NCBI GenBank assembly: GCA_002839495.1
Contig: PGYD01000003.1
Location: 1-58,675, forward strand
Direction of reading: 5' to 3'
DNA length: 58,675 bases
Origin: Planctomycetes bacterium HGW-Planctomycetes-1
GTDB lineage: Bacteria > Planctomycetota > Phycisphaerae > Sedimentisphaerales > UBA12454
The number at the start of each line of letters is the position of its first letter. The stretch's first letter is position 1. The position numbers were made by a program, and so were the translations under genes. The notes beneath the pieces are model-generated. The model saw only the letters and a program-made list of their open reading frames with translations. It was not told the origin of the DNA and made no database searches. Of the stretch, positions 26,548 through 34,871 are shown piece by piece.

Positions 26548-28206
26548 TTAACTTTTTGCCTGTGTTTTTTTAGCGCCTTCACGAGATGCCGAGAGGGTCT
26601 GGATGACTTCGTTCACGGAAGTTATGCCCTCAGCGACTTTTCTTATAGCCTGTTCCTGCAGATAAAGCATTCTTGCCCGTCTGAAGATACCTGCGATATC
26701 GTTCATACTTTTCGCCTGTTTTAGAAGTTGCTTTATCTGGTCGTCGAATATAATTGTTTCGAATACAGCCGTTCTGCCGTAAAAACCCGTACCCTGACAA
26801 TGCGGACAAAGAACGGGTTTGCCCCGCTTGTAGTGGGGCTCTCCGGGTTTGTAAAACGCGGTGATTTTGTCTGCCGGAATGTTATGTTTGCGAAGCAGTT
26901 CTTTGTTGGGCTCATAAGGCTGACGGCACTGTGCACATAGTTTTCTTACTAATCTTTGATTGCTTATGCCTATAACGCAATCGATAGCCGCATTCCTGTC
27001 TGCGACGAAGTTTATCCATTTGCTAATCGCTTCTACTGTACTTGTTGTCTCGAAAGTGGCGTAAACTATTTTGCCGTCTCTTGCGGCGGCGCAGGCAAGT
27101 TTTGCGACATTTTTTTCTTCACAATGCTCGACGCCCACAATATCCGGGCCGACCCGCAGTATCGACTGAAATTTTTTGGAGTAGGTTGTCGTCCCTGTAT
27201 CGCTGAGCGAAAAGGCGTTTTGCGTTATATTCGGCACTTCTCCGGCCGGGCGTTTTTCAAGGGTGTTGATATTATTCAAAAACGGGTCGTGATTTCGAAT
27301 AAGTGCATAAAACGTAGTGGTTACGCCGCTTTTTTTGGGGCCTGTTACAAGGAATACTCCGGTTGGGCCTTTGGCGACTGCTTTGAGTTTTTCAAGCTGG
27401 TCCGGCATTAGTCCCAAATCCGGCAGCATCTTAAAGCTGTATTCGGCCATAGATTTAAGTTTTACCTGCTCGCCGGCGGTTGTTCCTGCCGTCGTTACTT
27501 CCCAGACGAAGGTATTGCCGTCTTTTTGCACCGTGAATTTGCCCACTTGCGGTTTGCGGTGCTCTTCGATGTCGAGGTCGGCAAGGTTTTTCAGGTAACG
27601 AATAAAGTATTCGATTTCCTCCCTGCCTCTGGGCTGTTGTTTTGCCATAACGCCGTCGATTACATATTGAACGCTGTACTGCTGGTCGGCAGGCGTAAGC
27701 AGGACGTATTCCGCTCGTCGCCATATAGCATCATCGAAAAATTCCTGTGAAGTTTTATAGCCGAAAAATTCAGGGGTTTGGGTGTTCGGTACAGGAGCCT
27801 TGTTTTTGTTGGCAGTGATAAAAACAAGACCTTTTGTGATTTTTTTGACCTGTTTCTGCTCATTCACAAAGAGACTTTTAATATGACCTACCGTAAGTAT
27901 TTTATGATATACGTCAACGATGCTGTTTCTGTGTATGATATATACTATTGCGGTTGTGCCCACGGCGATTACGTACATCAGCAGGCCTATTATGAAAAGC
28001 GGTATGATAAGCCAGACAAGCAGACCTGCCGCACCTGCGGCAAAGACAGTAATAGTCCATTTTTGCACCATTGTTCTGACTTTAACTGCGTCCTTATTTA
28101 CCCATTTCAGCAGGGGCAGCCAGGCGAGAAATCCCAATACAAAAACGGCCAGTTTGACAGGTGAGACATAAAAGCCCATCTCAATCGTCGCTGTAATTGT
28201 CGGCAT
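26548..28206 (-). CDS. Membrane-anchored GspE/PilB-like protein with lost ATPase motifs
   Basis: The 552-residue protein starts with 2-3 transmembrane segments (~17-32, 52-90), unusual for this normally cytosolic family. Residues ~130-545 align by eye with type II/IV secretion ATPases, including the tetracysteine zinc site (CAQCRQPYEP ... CPHCQGTGFYGR). The Walker A position reads GPKKSGVTTTFYAL, with the essential Lys replaced by Val (V295). The Asp-box reads LEKRPAGE, the Walker B glutamate region reads DIVGVEHCEE in place of a VGE-type motif, and the His-box reads TFETT in place of TLHTN. These multiple losses argue for a structural pseudo-ATPase. It follows the PilT-like gene by 32 bases. 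Confidence 0.85.
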   Translation of the reverse strand: MPTITATIEMGFYVSPVKLAVFVLGFLAWLPLLKWVNKDAVKVRTMVQKWTITVFAAGAAGLLVWLIIPLFIIGLLMYVIAVGTTAIVYIIHRNSIVDVYHKILTVGHIKSLFVNEQKQVKKITKGLVFITANKNKAPVPNTQTPEFFGYKTSQEFFDDAIWRRAEYVLLTPADQQYSVQYVIDGVMAKQQPRGREEIEYFIRYLKNLADLDIEEHRKPQVGKFTVQKDGNTFVWEVTTAGTTAGEQVKLKSMAEYSFKMLPDLGLMPDQLEKLKAVAKGPTGVFLVTGPKKSGVTTTFYALIRNHDPFLNNINTLEKRPAGEVPNITQNAFSLSDTGTTTYSKKFQSILRVGPDIVGVEHCEEKNVAKLACAAARDGKIVYATFETTSTVEAISKWINFVADRNAAIDCVIGISNQRLVRKLCAQCRQPYEPNKELLRKHNIPADKITAFYKPGEPHYKRGKPVLCPHCQGTGFYGRTAVFETIIFDDQIKQLLKQAKSMNDIAGIFRRARMLYLQEQAIRKVAEGITSVNEVIQTLSASREGAKKTQAKS

Positions 28207-28238
28207 CAGTTACTCCGATATTTTCCTTAAATATTATT

Positions 28239-29366
28239 CTAACCCCTTGACCTTATTCCCTTAAGGGCCATTTTTAGTTCTTCGACATTAGGAGCATACT
28301 GCAAAGCTGTCTTGAGGTCAATCCAATCGCCCTCGACAAGACTCCGCAGGCTTTCGATAAAGTCGAGCATTCCGTCGCTTTCACCTGTTTTTATGATGCT
28401 GATGACCTCGGTTTCATGGCCGTCCGCTATGAGATTTCTGACGACAGGCGTGGCAATCATGATTTCAACGGCCGGGATTCTTGGTGTCGTCTTTTTCAAG
28501 CCTGCTAAAAGCATCTGGGTTATGACGGCTCTGAGCACATTGGCGAGGGTCTGTCTTGCAAGACCCCTTTCCTCCGGCGGAAACAGGTCAACAAGTCTCT
28601 GTATAGCCTGTATTCCATTTGCGGCGTTGACGGTGCCGAATACGAGTTTGCCGGTTTCGGCGGCTCTTATCGCGGCCGTAATGGTTTCCTTTTCCTGCAG
28701 CTCGCCGATTAGAACCACATCGGGATCCTGCCTTTTCAATGACTTAAGAGCATCTTCATAATCTCTGACGTCAAGGCCGATTTCCCGCTGCGAAACAATC
28801 GCTTTTTGGTCTACATAAATAAACTCAAGCGGGTCTTCTATAGTGATTATATGACAGGGACGGGTACTATTGATGTGGTTAATCATCGAGGCTATTGTGG
28901 TACTTTTTCCGCATCCGCCCGGACCGCCAACGAGAATGAGCCCCTCGTGGGATTTATCGGCAATAGCTTTAATTGAAGGGGGCAGATGGAGCGATTCGAA
29001 AGGAGGAATCGCCGACACTATTCTTCTTGCCGAAAGACTGATTTTGGACCGCTGTCTGAAGACATTCACTCTGAATCTGTCGGCCTGGCCGACTTCGTAG
29101 GCGAAGTCGAGCGAGCCGTTTTCGAGCAGGAACTGTTTTTGTTTGTCGTTTAGAATCTGAAAAACGAGCTTTTCGATTTTTTCTTCGGTCATCACTTCCG
29201 CGGTGGTGTCTTTTATGTCCTTATTTACCCGCAATTTAAGAGAATGGCCGACCTTCAAATGCAGGTCGCTGGCCTGTGCCTTTATGGCGGCTTTGAAATA
29301 CCTGTTAATCTCCGGTTCTACTTCTAAATGTATCTGGCTGTCAATCGGTTGTGTCTTCTCAGACAT
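28239..29366 (-). CDS. PilT-like type IV pilus / twitching ATPase
   Basis: The protein (375 residues from ATG 29366) resembles PilT/PilU. The N-terminal PAS-like half has QASDLHLKVGHSLKLRVN. Walker A is GGPGGCGKSTTIAS near residue 140, the Asp-box TIEDPLEF near 165, Walker B DPDVVLIGELQEKE near 203. The usual TLHT His-box is GTVNAANG, so its His is replaced by Asn. The AIRNLI-like motif appears as VVRNLIADG. The start at 29366 is preferred over 29417 because GGAG lies a few bases upstream and the extension is hydrophobic junk. No pilin or PilC/PilQ gene is adjacent. The gene is driven by the minus-strand promoter at 29469-29497. Confidence 0.85.
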   Translation of the reverse strand: MSEKTQPIDSQIHLEVEPEINRYFKAAIKAQASDLHLKVGHSLKLRVNKDIKDTTAEVMTEEKIEKLVFQILNDKQKQFLLENGSLDFAYEVGQADRFRVNVFRQRSKISLSARRIVSAIPPFESLHLPPSIKAIADKSHEGLILVGGPGGCGKSTTIASMINHINSTRPCHIITIEDPLEFIYVDQKAIVSQREIGLDVRDYEDALKSLKRQDPDVVLIGELQEKETITAAIRAAETGKLVFGTVNAANGIQAIQRLVDLFPPEERGLARQTLANVLRAVITQMLLAGLKKTTPRIPAVEIMIATPVVRNLIADGHETEVISIIKTGESDGMLDFIESLRSLVEGDWIDLKTALQYAPNVEELKMALKGIRSRG

Positions 29367-29468
29367 TGTACGCTCCAACTTATAACTATTTGTCAAAAAA
29401 ATAGTTATGATAATCACTAACTGCGGTCTAAGGCCCGCCGCACAGGCTCAGGCTGATTTGAATACTAT

Positions 29469-29497
29469 ATTGTACAATGAATATAAGTTATTGTCAA
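29469..29497 (-). promoter_or_regulatory. Sigma70-type promoter for the PilT-like operon
   Basis: On the minus strand a perfect TTGACA (29497-29492) is followed after 17 bases by TACAAT (29474-29469). This is nearly full consensus, about 103 bases upstream of the start at 29366, leaving room for a leader. Confidence 0.75.
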
Positions 29498-29533
29498 TAA
29501 GGAGGCAAGGAAATATGGCATAAGGATAGTTTG

Positions 29534-29562
29534 TTGACGTTCCTGCCGCATTACCCTATAAT
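29534..29562 (+). promoter_or_regulatory. Sigma70-type promoter for hisS
   Basis: TTGACG (29534-29539), 17 bases, then a perfect TATAAT (29557-29562). It lies 24 bases before the hisS ATG, so the leader would be short. It diverges from the promoter at 29469. Confidence 0.8.
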
Positions 29563-29585
29563 CCGGTTGTTTTTCAGGTGTTATT

Positions 29586-30872
29586 ATGGAAATTCAATCG
29601 GTAAAAGGGACAAGAGATTTTTATCCGGAGGATATGGCTAAACGCAATTTTATAGCCGACCTCTGGAAGCAGGTATCGTTGCGCAACGGCTTTTCCGAAT
29701 ATGACGGGCCGATATTCGAGTACCTTGCAATGTACCAACTCAAAAGCGGCGATGAAATCGCGACGCAGCTTTTCGCGTTCGAGGACCGAGGCGAAAGAAA
29801 GCTCGCTATCCGTCCTGAAATTACACCGACTCTTGCCCGTATGGTCAACCAGAGAATCAATACTCTGCCAAGACCTATAAAGTGGTTCTCAGTGCCGAGA
29901 TTGTGCAGGGCGGAGCGTCCGCAAAAAGGCAGACTTAGAGAATTTTTTCAGTGGAATATCGACATCATCGGCGTTGACGATTGCCTTGCGGATGCGGAGG
30001 TTATTTTCTGCTCGGTCGATTACCTGATGCAAACAGGCCTTACGAGCGATGATGTAGTCGTCAGGATTTCGAGCAGAAGGCTTATAGCGGCGATGCTCGA
30101 ATATTTCGGCATAGAAGAAAAGCATCTCGAAAAAGTTTATGGCATTCTTGATAAGAAAAGCAAAATGCCGCAGGAAACCTTCGAAAAAATGCTCGAAGAG
30201 GCAATTTCCGATTCGAATAAGCGTCAAAAAGTGCTGAACCTTATGGCGGTTGAGTCTCTGGTAGAGTTTGAGAGTTTCGCAGGGGCCGACAAAAATGCAA
30301 ACGAGGCGATCGAAGAGCTTAAAAAGCTGTTTAATTATCTTAATATAATGGGTATTTCTGAATTTTGCAGATTCGACATAGGTATTGTCAGGGGGCTTGC
30401 CTATTATACGGGCATAGTTTTCGAGATTTATGACAAATCCGAGCAACTGCGGGCGATTTGCGGCGGCGGCAGGTACGACAACCTGCTTGCGGATTTCGGC
30501 GGACAGAAAATCAGCGCAACCGGTATGGGTATGGGCGATTGTGTTCTCGGGATTGTGCTTGAAGAAAAAGGACTGTTTAAAAATCTTTCGCAAAAAAGCG
30601 GTATAGAATATTTTGTCGCCTTTGCCGAAGAGTCTTTACAGAACGAATCGTTAAAAATTATCGCCAGACTCCGCAGGGCCGGACGCAAGGCAGACTTCAG
30701 TTATAAAGGCGGCTCATTGGGCAAGCAGCTCAAGCAGGCTTCCGCGGTCAATGCGGCGATATGTGTAATAGTCGGCGAGGAATTTACACAGAAAAAACAG
30801 CTTGTAATTAAGGATATGAACAGCGGCAAACAGGATATTATCGCGGTGGAAGATTTCTTCAGCCGACTTTAG
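29586..30872 (+). CDS. hisS: Histidyl-tRNA synthetase
   Basis: HisRS (428 residues, normal length) is a class II aminoacyl-tRNA synthetase. The N-terminal VKGTRDFYPEDM, motif 2 region FSVPRLCRAERPQKGRLREF near residue 101, the His-specific GLAYYTGIVFEIYDK near 272 and GGGRYDNLLADFGG near 300 are all visible. A C-terminal anticodon-binding domain follows (residues ~335-428). It opens a run with an unknown gene, bioB, rsmD and cca. Confidence 0.97.
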   Translation: MEIQSVKGTRDFYPEDMAKRNFIADLWKQVSLRNGFSEYDGPIFEYLAMYQLKSGDEIATQLFAFEDRGERKLAIRPEITPTLARMVNQRINTLPRPIKWFSVPRLCRAERPQKGRLREFFQWNIDIIGVDDCLADAEVIFCSVDYLMQTGLTSDDVVVRISSRRLIAAMLEYFGIEEKHLEKVYGILDKKSKMPQETFEKMLEEAISDSNKRQKVLNLMAVESLVEFESFAGADKNANEAIEELKKLFNYLNIMGISEFCRFDIGIVRGLAYYTGIVFEIYDKSEQLRAICGGGRYDNLLADFGGQKISATGMGMGDCVLGIVLEEKGLFKNLSQKSGIEYFVAFAEESLQNESLKIIARLRRAGRKADFSYKGGSLGKQLKQASAVNAAICVIVGEEFTQKKQLVIKDMNSGKQDIIAVEDFFSRL

Positions 30873-30881
30873 GAAAAATGG

Positions 30882-31427
30882 ATGGCGCAAATTGCCGGTA
30901 ATCATTATGAAAAGGCATTTGAAAGCTGGCTGAAGGATAACGGGATTCAATATCTCCTTGTTGACCAGCGGAAACGGACGGCGTTTTCGAGGAGCAAAAT
31001 CAAAAGTTTCGACTTCCTTTTTTATCCGCCGAAGGCGGACTCGCCCGATTCGAACGCTTATATAGCGGAGATAAAAGGGCGTAAATTTTCGGGTAAAACT
31101 TTTACCGCTTTTGGAAGTCTGCCGAACTGGGTAACTCTTGACGATGTTAAAGGGCTTGAGAACTGGGTCGAAATATTCGGCGGCCGATATCAGGGGTTAT
31201 TCGTCTTTGCCTACGAGCTTGAGAATATCGATGTAGATACCGACGGCAGAGAAATTTACGAATACCTTGGCAGACGATATGTATTTGCCGCTATTAGGCT
31301 TAGCGATTACAAGAAAGGGGCGGCCAGACGGAGTGAAAAATGGCAAACCGTGCATTTGTCTGCGGAATTTTATAAAAATTGTATTATCGATGCGGACGAA
31401 TTGATTTGCAGAAAGGTTAGATTGTGA
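30882..31427 (+). CDS. Unknown protein, possible PD-(D/E)XK nuclease-like fold
   Basis: This 181-residue protein begins with HYEKAFESWLKDNGIQYLLV. It then has KSFDFLFYP and AYIAEIKGRKF, an Asp...Glu-x-Lys spacing like the PD-(D/E)XK nuclease core. The later half is RYQGLFVFAYELENI and KWQTVHLSAEFYK. I recall proteins with this HYE...SFDF...KGR layout in planctomycete genomes but no function for them; the nuclease idea is inference from motif spacing. It starts 9 bases after hisS. Its stop is immediately followed by the left arm of the inverted repeat that controls the bioB start region. Confidence 0.7.
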   Translation: MAQIAGNHYEKAFESWLKDNGIQYLLVDQRKRTAFSRSKIKSFDFLFYPPKADSPDSNAYIAEIKGRKFSGKTFTAFGSLPNWVTLDDVKGLENWVEIFGGRYQGLFVFAYELENIDVDTDGREIYEYLGRRYVFAAIRLSDYKKGAARRSEKWQTVHLSAEFYKNCIIDADELICRKVRL

Positions 31428-31537
31428 ATCCCGCACCTTCTAAATATTTCAGTGAATAAAACAAGGCACTTAAGGACTTAAAGATTTATATATGGGATAT
31501 AGCGAAGTTAAAAACGAAATTAAAGAAGGTGCGGGAT
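31428..31537 (+). promoter_or_regulatory. Inverted repeat able to sequester the bioB ribosome binding site
   Basis: ATCCCGCACCTTCT (31428-31441) begins at the base after the upstream stop codon. Its exact reverse complement AGAAGGTGCGGGAT (31524-31537) contains the bioB Shine-Dalgarno (AGAAGG) and runs into the ATG at 31536. Arms are 14/14 paired with an 82-base loop. If formed in mRNA, this helix would block bioB translation; ribosomes ending the upstream gene would cover the left arm. The arms do not resemble the BirA operator. Confidence 0.6.
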
Positions 31538-32522
31538 GAACGACAAGGTCGCACAAATTGCACAAGAAATATTAGACGGCAAAATCATCGACAGGGCCGA
31601 GATAAAATATCTTTTTTCACTTGGCGATGAAGATTTTGATGACCTGCTGTATTGGGCGAATCGAATACGCGAAAAGTTTTTCGGCAAAAAAGTGAAAGTC
31701 TGTTCAATAGTCCCCGGCAGGCTCGGCGGATGCAGTCAGGACTGTAAGTTCTGCGCGCAATCTTCAAGATATGAAACATCGTTTAAGAAAACCGAAACGC
31801 TCAGCGATGAGGAAATTTTAAGAGCCGCAAAAAAGGCCAAAGAAAAAGGCGTGCCGAACTTCGGCATAGTTTACAGCGGCAAAACCATCAGCGAAGAAGA
31901 GCTGGCAAGACTTGAAAAGCTGATTGCGAAAATCAAGAACGAAATCGGTATCGGCGTTTGCGGAGGGTTCGGAATAATCAGTTATGAACAAGCTGCCAGA
32001 TTAAAAAAAGCGGGAATGTCGAGATATAACCATAATCTTGAGACTTCACGGAATCATTTTAAGGATATTGTAACGACACACGATTACGATTCGCGCATCG
32101 AGACGGTAAAAGCGGCCAAAAAGGCCGGACTTGGGTTGTGTACAGGAGGTTTATTTGGTATCGGTGAAGAAGATTGCGATAGAATCGATATGGCGATGGA
32201 ATTGCGAGAACTTGACGTTGATATGGTGCCGATGAATTTTCTGCATCCGATAGCAGGCACACCATTGGGCGAATTGCCGACTATGCAGCCGCGGCAAATT
32301 CTGCAATTGCTCGCTTTATACCGTTTTATTTTGCCGAAGGTTCATATAAAAGCGGCCGGCGGCAGGGCATTAAATCTGCGAGATATGCAAAGCTGGATTT
32401 TTTACGCCGGTGCTACGGCAATAATCAGCGGCGATTATCTTACAACAGCAGGCAGGGCGGTTGAAGATGATTTGCGAATGATAAAAGATTTAGGTCTTGA
32501 GGCGGATGTGGTATGCGGATAA
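31536..32522 (+). CDS. bioB: Biotin synthase
   Basis: BioB (328 residues) inserts sulfur into dethiobiotin using a radical SAM [4Fe-4S] cluster and an auxiliary cluster. The SAM cluster motif is GGCSQDCKFCAQSS (C66, C70, C73). Other family marks are YNHNLETSRNHF near 168, GLCTGGLFGIGE near 205, and MNFLHPIAGTPLG near 235. Other biotin genes (bioA, bioD, bioF) are absent from the window. Its start lies inside the right arm of a 14-bp inverted repeat, and its last 10 bases overlap rsmD. Confidence 0.96.
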   Translation: MNDKVAQIAQEILDGKIIDRAEIKYLFSLGDEDFDDLLYWANRIREKFFGKKVKVCSIVPGRLGGCSQDCKFCAQSSRYETSFKKTETLSDEEILRAAKKAKEKGVPNFGIVYSGKTISEEELARLEKLIAKIKNEIGIGVCGGFGIISYEQAARLKKAGMSRYNHNLETSRNHFKDIVTTHDYDSRIETVKAAKKAGLGLCTGGLFGIGEEDCDRIDMAMELRELDVDMVPMNFLHPIAGTPLGELPTMQPRQILQLLALYRFILPKVHIKAAGGRALNLRDMQSWIFYAGATAIISGDYLTTAGRAVEDDLRMIKDLGLEADVVCG

Positions 32523-33199
32523 TTGCCGGCACAAAACGGGGAATGACAATTCTGCCGCCGAAAGGCGATAAGACCCGGCCGATAACCGACCGTATCAAAG
32601 AATCCATATTCGATGTGCTGTATAAGTATAATCTTATAGAAGACCGAATCGTTGCGGATTTGTTTTGCGGCACAGGCTCGTTCGGACTTGAGGCTTTGAG
32701 CAGGGGAGCCAAAGAAGCGATTTTCATTGATACCGACAGAAAAGCGATAGAAATTCTCAGAAAAAACATTGCCAAAACGGGTTTTACAGCTCAATCAAAA
32801 GTTGTTTGCGCAAATGCGTTTAAGGTTGGAGCTCCAGCAGGTGCGGGACAAAAATGTTCGCTTGTTTTTGTTGACCCGCCTTATGTAATGAGCAGGGAAA
32901 CCGACGCCAATTCCCGTCTGGCAGGGCTTTTGGAACTTTTGGCCGTTCAGCTTGCCGATGATGGATTGGTTGTAGTTAGAACGGAAAAAAAGATAAACCC
33001 CGTTAGAGACAAGGTGTCAAAGATACCTGACAGCCGTCATAAACGGCCTGTCTCTAACGGGGTAAATCTTCTCGACAGTTACGGCTCTTTGAGGATAATT
33101 GATAAGAGAATATGGAGTACAATGACAGTAACTTTTCTGGTGTTGAGGAAAAATGACCGGCAAACAGGCGGCAATACAGATAATTCGCAAACTGCGTAA
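32513..33199 (+). CDS. rsmD: 16S rRNA (guanine-966-N2)-methyltransferase RsmD, carrying an in-frame insert
   Basis: This 228-residue Rossmann methyltransferase starts MRIIAGTKRG and has the typical KTRPITDRIKESIFDVL, the SAM-binding ADLFCGTGSFGLEALSRGA near residue 48 and the catalytic VFVDPPY near 120. Residues ~162-184 (NPVRDKVSK to RPVSNGV) have no counterpart in the family as I know it and are encoded by a palindromic element at 32997-33063. The reading frame continues intact through it and reaches a normal RsmD C-terminus. The start overlaps bioB by 10 bases and the end overlaps cca by 47. Confidence 0.93.
   Translation: MRIIAGTKRGMTILPPKGDKTRPITDRIKESIFDVLYKYNLIEDRIVADLFCGTGSFGLEALSRGAKEAIFIDTDRKAIEILRKNIAKTGFTAQSKVVCANAFKVGAPAGAGQKCSLVFVDPPYVMSRETDANSRLAGLLELLAVQLADDGLVVVRTEKKINPVRDKVSKIPDSRHKRPVSNGVNLLDSYGSLRIIDKRIWSTMTVTFLVLRKNDRQTGGNTDNSQTA
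32997..33063. repeat. Palindromic element inserted in frame inside rsmD
   Basis: ACCCCGTTAGAGACA (32997-33011) and TGTCTCTAACGGGGT (33049-33063) are a perfect 15-bp inverted repeat. Between them lie two smaller hairpins: GCCGT/ACGGC (33033-33037 with 33043-33047) and TGTCA/TGACA (33015-33019 with 33028-33032). The whole folds like a three- or four-way junction. It adds about 23 codons without breaking rsmD, in the manner of Rickettsia palindromic elements. No second copy is visible in this window. Confidence 0.75.
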
Positions 33200-34364
33200 A
33201 GCGGGTTTTGAGGCTTTATTGGCAGGCGGCTGCGTGCGCGATATGCTCTGCGGCAAAAAGCCCAAGGACTACGATGTCGTTACCGGCGCAAAACCTGCCG
33301 AGGTTTGCAGATTGTTTCGCAGGACGATTAAGGTCGGCGCAAAATTCGGCGTAATTATCGTGCTTGCGGATAAGCATCAGATTGAAGTCGCCACATTCAG
33401 AGCCGAGACGGGATACAGCGACGGCAGACGGCCGGACAATGTCAGTTTTACCTGTGCCAAAGAAGATGCCCTGCGGAGAGACTTTACAATAAATGGTATG
33501 TTTTACGACCCGCTGAAAAAAGATGTTATCGATTATGTCGGCGGCAGGAGAGATTTGAAGAAAAAAACAATAAGGACCATCGGCAAACCCGCTGAAAGGT
33601 TCAGCGAAGATTATTTGAGAATGCTCAGAGCTGTTCGTTTTTCCGCCCAGCTTGATTTTAAGGTCGAAAAGAATACTTTAAACGCGGTAAGAAAATACTC
33701 CACGAATATCGTAAAAATCAGCGGCGAGAGAATCGCTATGGAGCTTGAGTCGCTTTTCGCCGCTGCGAAACGACAAAAAGGCGTAAAACTGCTTATTGAA
33801 ACAGGTCTTGCGAAGAAAATCTTTCCGATTTTTAAAAGCAAATCGAAAGCTCAATTCGCAGTAAAGGTTTTCGAGTTTTTGCCGAGGCAGATAACGTTTG
33901 AACTTGCCGTTGCGGCCTTTTTTGCGGGCTGCGATAGCGGCGAGGCAATGAAAAATCTGGAGATTTTAAAGCTCAGCAGAACTCAGTTGAAGTATATAAA
34001 ATTCCTGCTCGAAAAAAGGGATTATCTGCTGGGCGATTTATCTCTTGCCCAGCTTAAAATGATTGTTTCAGAACCTTATTTTGAGGATTTATATCTGCTG
34101 CAAAAGGCGATTCGAAAGGCTGAAAAAAAGGGCCTTTCGGCACTTTCGGCGGTTCGCAGAAGGGCAAAGGCTTTGGCCGGTAAGGAATTAAGACCTAAGC
34201 CGATGCTTAACGGTTATGAAATTATTCGGCTCGGCGCAAAACCCGGCCCGCAGGTAGGGCTTGTCGCGAAAGAGCTTTATATTGAGCAGCTTTCCGAAAG
34301 AATTACCGATAAACAAAGGGCTGTAAGTTGGGTAAAAGACTGGCTGAAAAAACACAAGAGCTGA
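33153..34364 (+). CDS. cca: CCA-adding tRNA nucleotidyltransferase / poly(A) polymerase family
   Basis: This 403-residue class II nucleotidyltransferase has ALLAGGCVRDMLCGKKPKDY near residue 20 and continues to the catalytic DYD. It then has EVATFRAETGYSDGR, the RRDFTINGMFYDP region near 108 and RFSEDYLRMLRAVRFSAQL near 148. It builds or repairs the CCA 3' end of tRNAs. This is needed here, since the four tRNA genes in the window do not encode CCA. Poly(A) polymerase and CCA-adding members are hard to separate by eye. It begins inside rsmD with GAGGA just upstream. Confidence 0.9.
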   Translation: MTGKQAAIQIIRKLRKAGFEALLAGGCVRDMLCGKKPKDYDVVTGAKPAEVCRLFRRTIKVGAKFGVIIVLADKHQIEVATFRAETGYSDGRRPDNVSFTCAKEDALRRDFTINGMFYDPLKKDVIDYVGGRRDLKKKTIRTIGKPAERFSEDYLRMLRAVRFSAQLDFKVEKNTLNAVRKYSTNIVKISGERIAMELESLFAAAKRQKGVKLLIETGLAKKIFPIFKSKSKAQFAVKVFEFLPRQITFELAVAAFFAGCDSGEAMKNLEILKLSRTQLKYIKFLLEKRDYLLGDLSLAQLKMIVSEPYFEDLYLLQKAIRKAEKKGLSALSAVRRRAKALAGKELRPKPMLNGYEIIRLGAKPGPQVGLVAKELYIEQLSERITDKQRAVSWVKDWLKKHKS

Positions 34365-34386
34365 CCTTGCAAAGGTGGTCTTTTTG
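34364..34386 (+). terminator. Possible weak terminator after cca
   Basis: ACCTT-GCA-AAGGT (34364-34376) or the alternative GACC...GGTC pairing is followed by TTTTTG at 34381. The stem is short, and the tRNA-Ala gene starts 22 bases later. Confidence 0.35.
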
Positions 34387-34407
34387 TGTTATTATAGTTT
34401 TTGATAC

Positions 34408-34480
<73 letters not shown>

Positions 34481-34595
34481 TTTTATATCCAATTGAAATC
34501 AAATAGTTTATAATAGCTTCTTTCAATCTCAATCAGATGTTAAACTACACTTTTGGTGCTTATCTATTCCAAAATATATCACAGTTTTTTTGTTT

Positions 34596-34623
34596 TTGAC
34601 AAAAACGAAAATAATGCGATAAA
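34596..34623 (+). promoter_or_regulatory. Possible promoter upstream of the radical SAM gene
   Basis: A perfect TTGACA (34596-34601) is followed after 16 bases by GATAAA (34618-34623). It lies in the AT-rich gap 34481-34733, which otherwise holds nothing I can assign. Confidence 0.45.
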
Positions 34624-34733
34624 TTATGTATTTGTCAGATAGTTATGTTTAGGATTCTAATGACTGATTCCGATTATTCACCTGTTAATCCTTTGCCAGG
34701 TTTAGTACAAGAATACATCTTACAGCGAATTAT

Positions 34734-34871
34734 ATGATTAAGCATATTCAAGACAATCAGTTAAATCTTGCGGTATCTGCGATTAACGTTGATTCACAAT
34801 ATTCATCTCAAGTACTTGCGCTATGTAACAAAAAATATGCGGATATATTACCGGGGGAACGAATATGCTAA
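34734..34871 (+). CDS. Possible small leader or upstream protein (45 residues)
   Basis: An ATG-started frame reads MIKHIQDNQLNLAVSAINVD and ends ADILPGERIC. It overlaps the next gene's start by 7 bases and spans its ribosome binding site, so if translated it would couple with the radical SAM gene. No good Shine-Dalgarno precedes its ATG. It could be a spurious frame in AT-rich DNA. Confidence 0.3.
   Translation: MIKHIQDNQLNLAVSAINVDSQYSSQVLALCNKKYADILPGERIC

Noticed and set aside
29418-29585. RNA gene or riboswitch in the hisS upstream gap
   Set aside because: The gap is short and is explained by two divergent promoters; no T-box or other aptamer wording is seen.
31428-31537. BirA operator upstream of bioB
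   Set aside because: The arms do not match the known TTGT-AACC / GGTT-ACAA operator, the 82-base spacing is far too long, and the BirA here has no DNA-binding domain.
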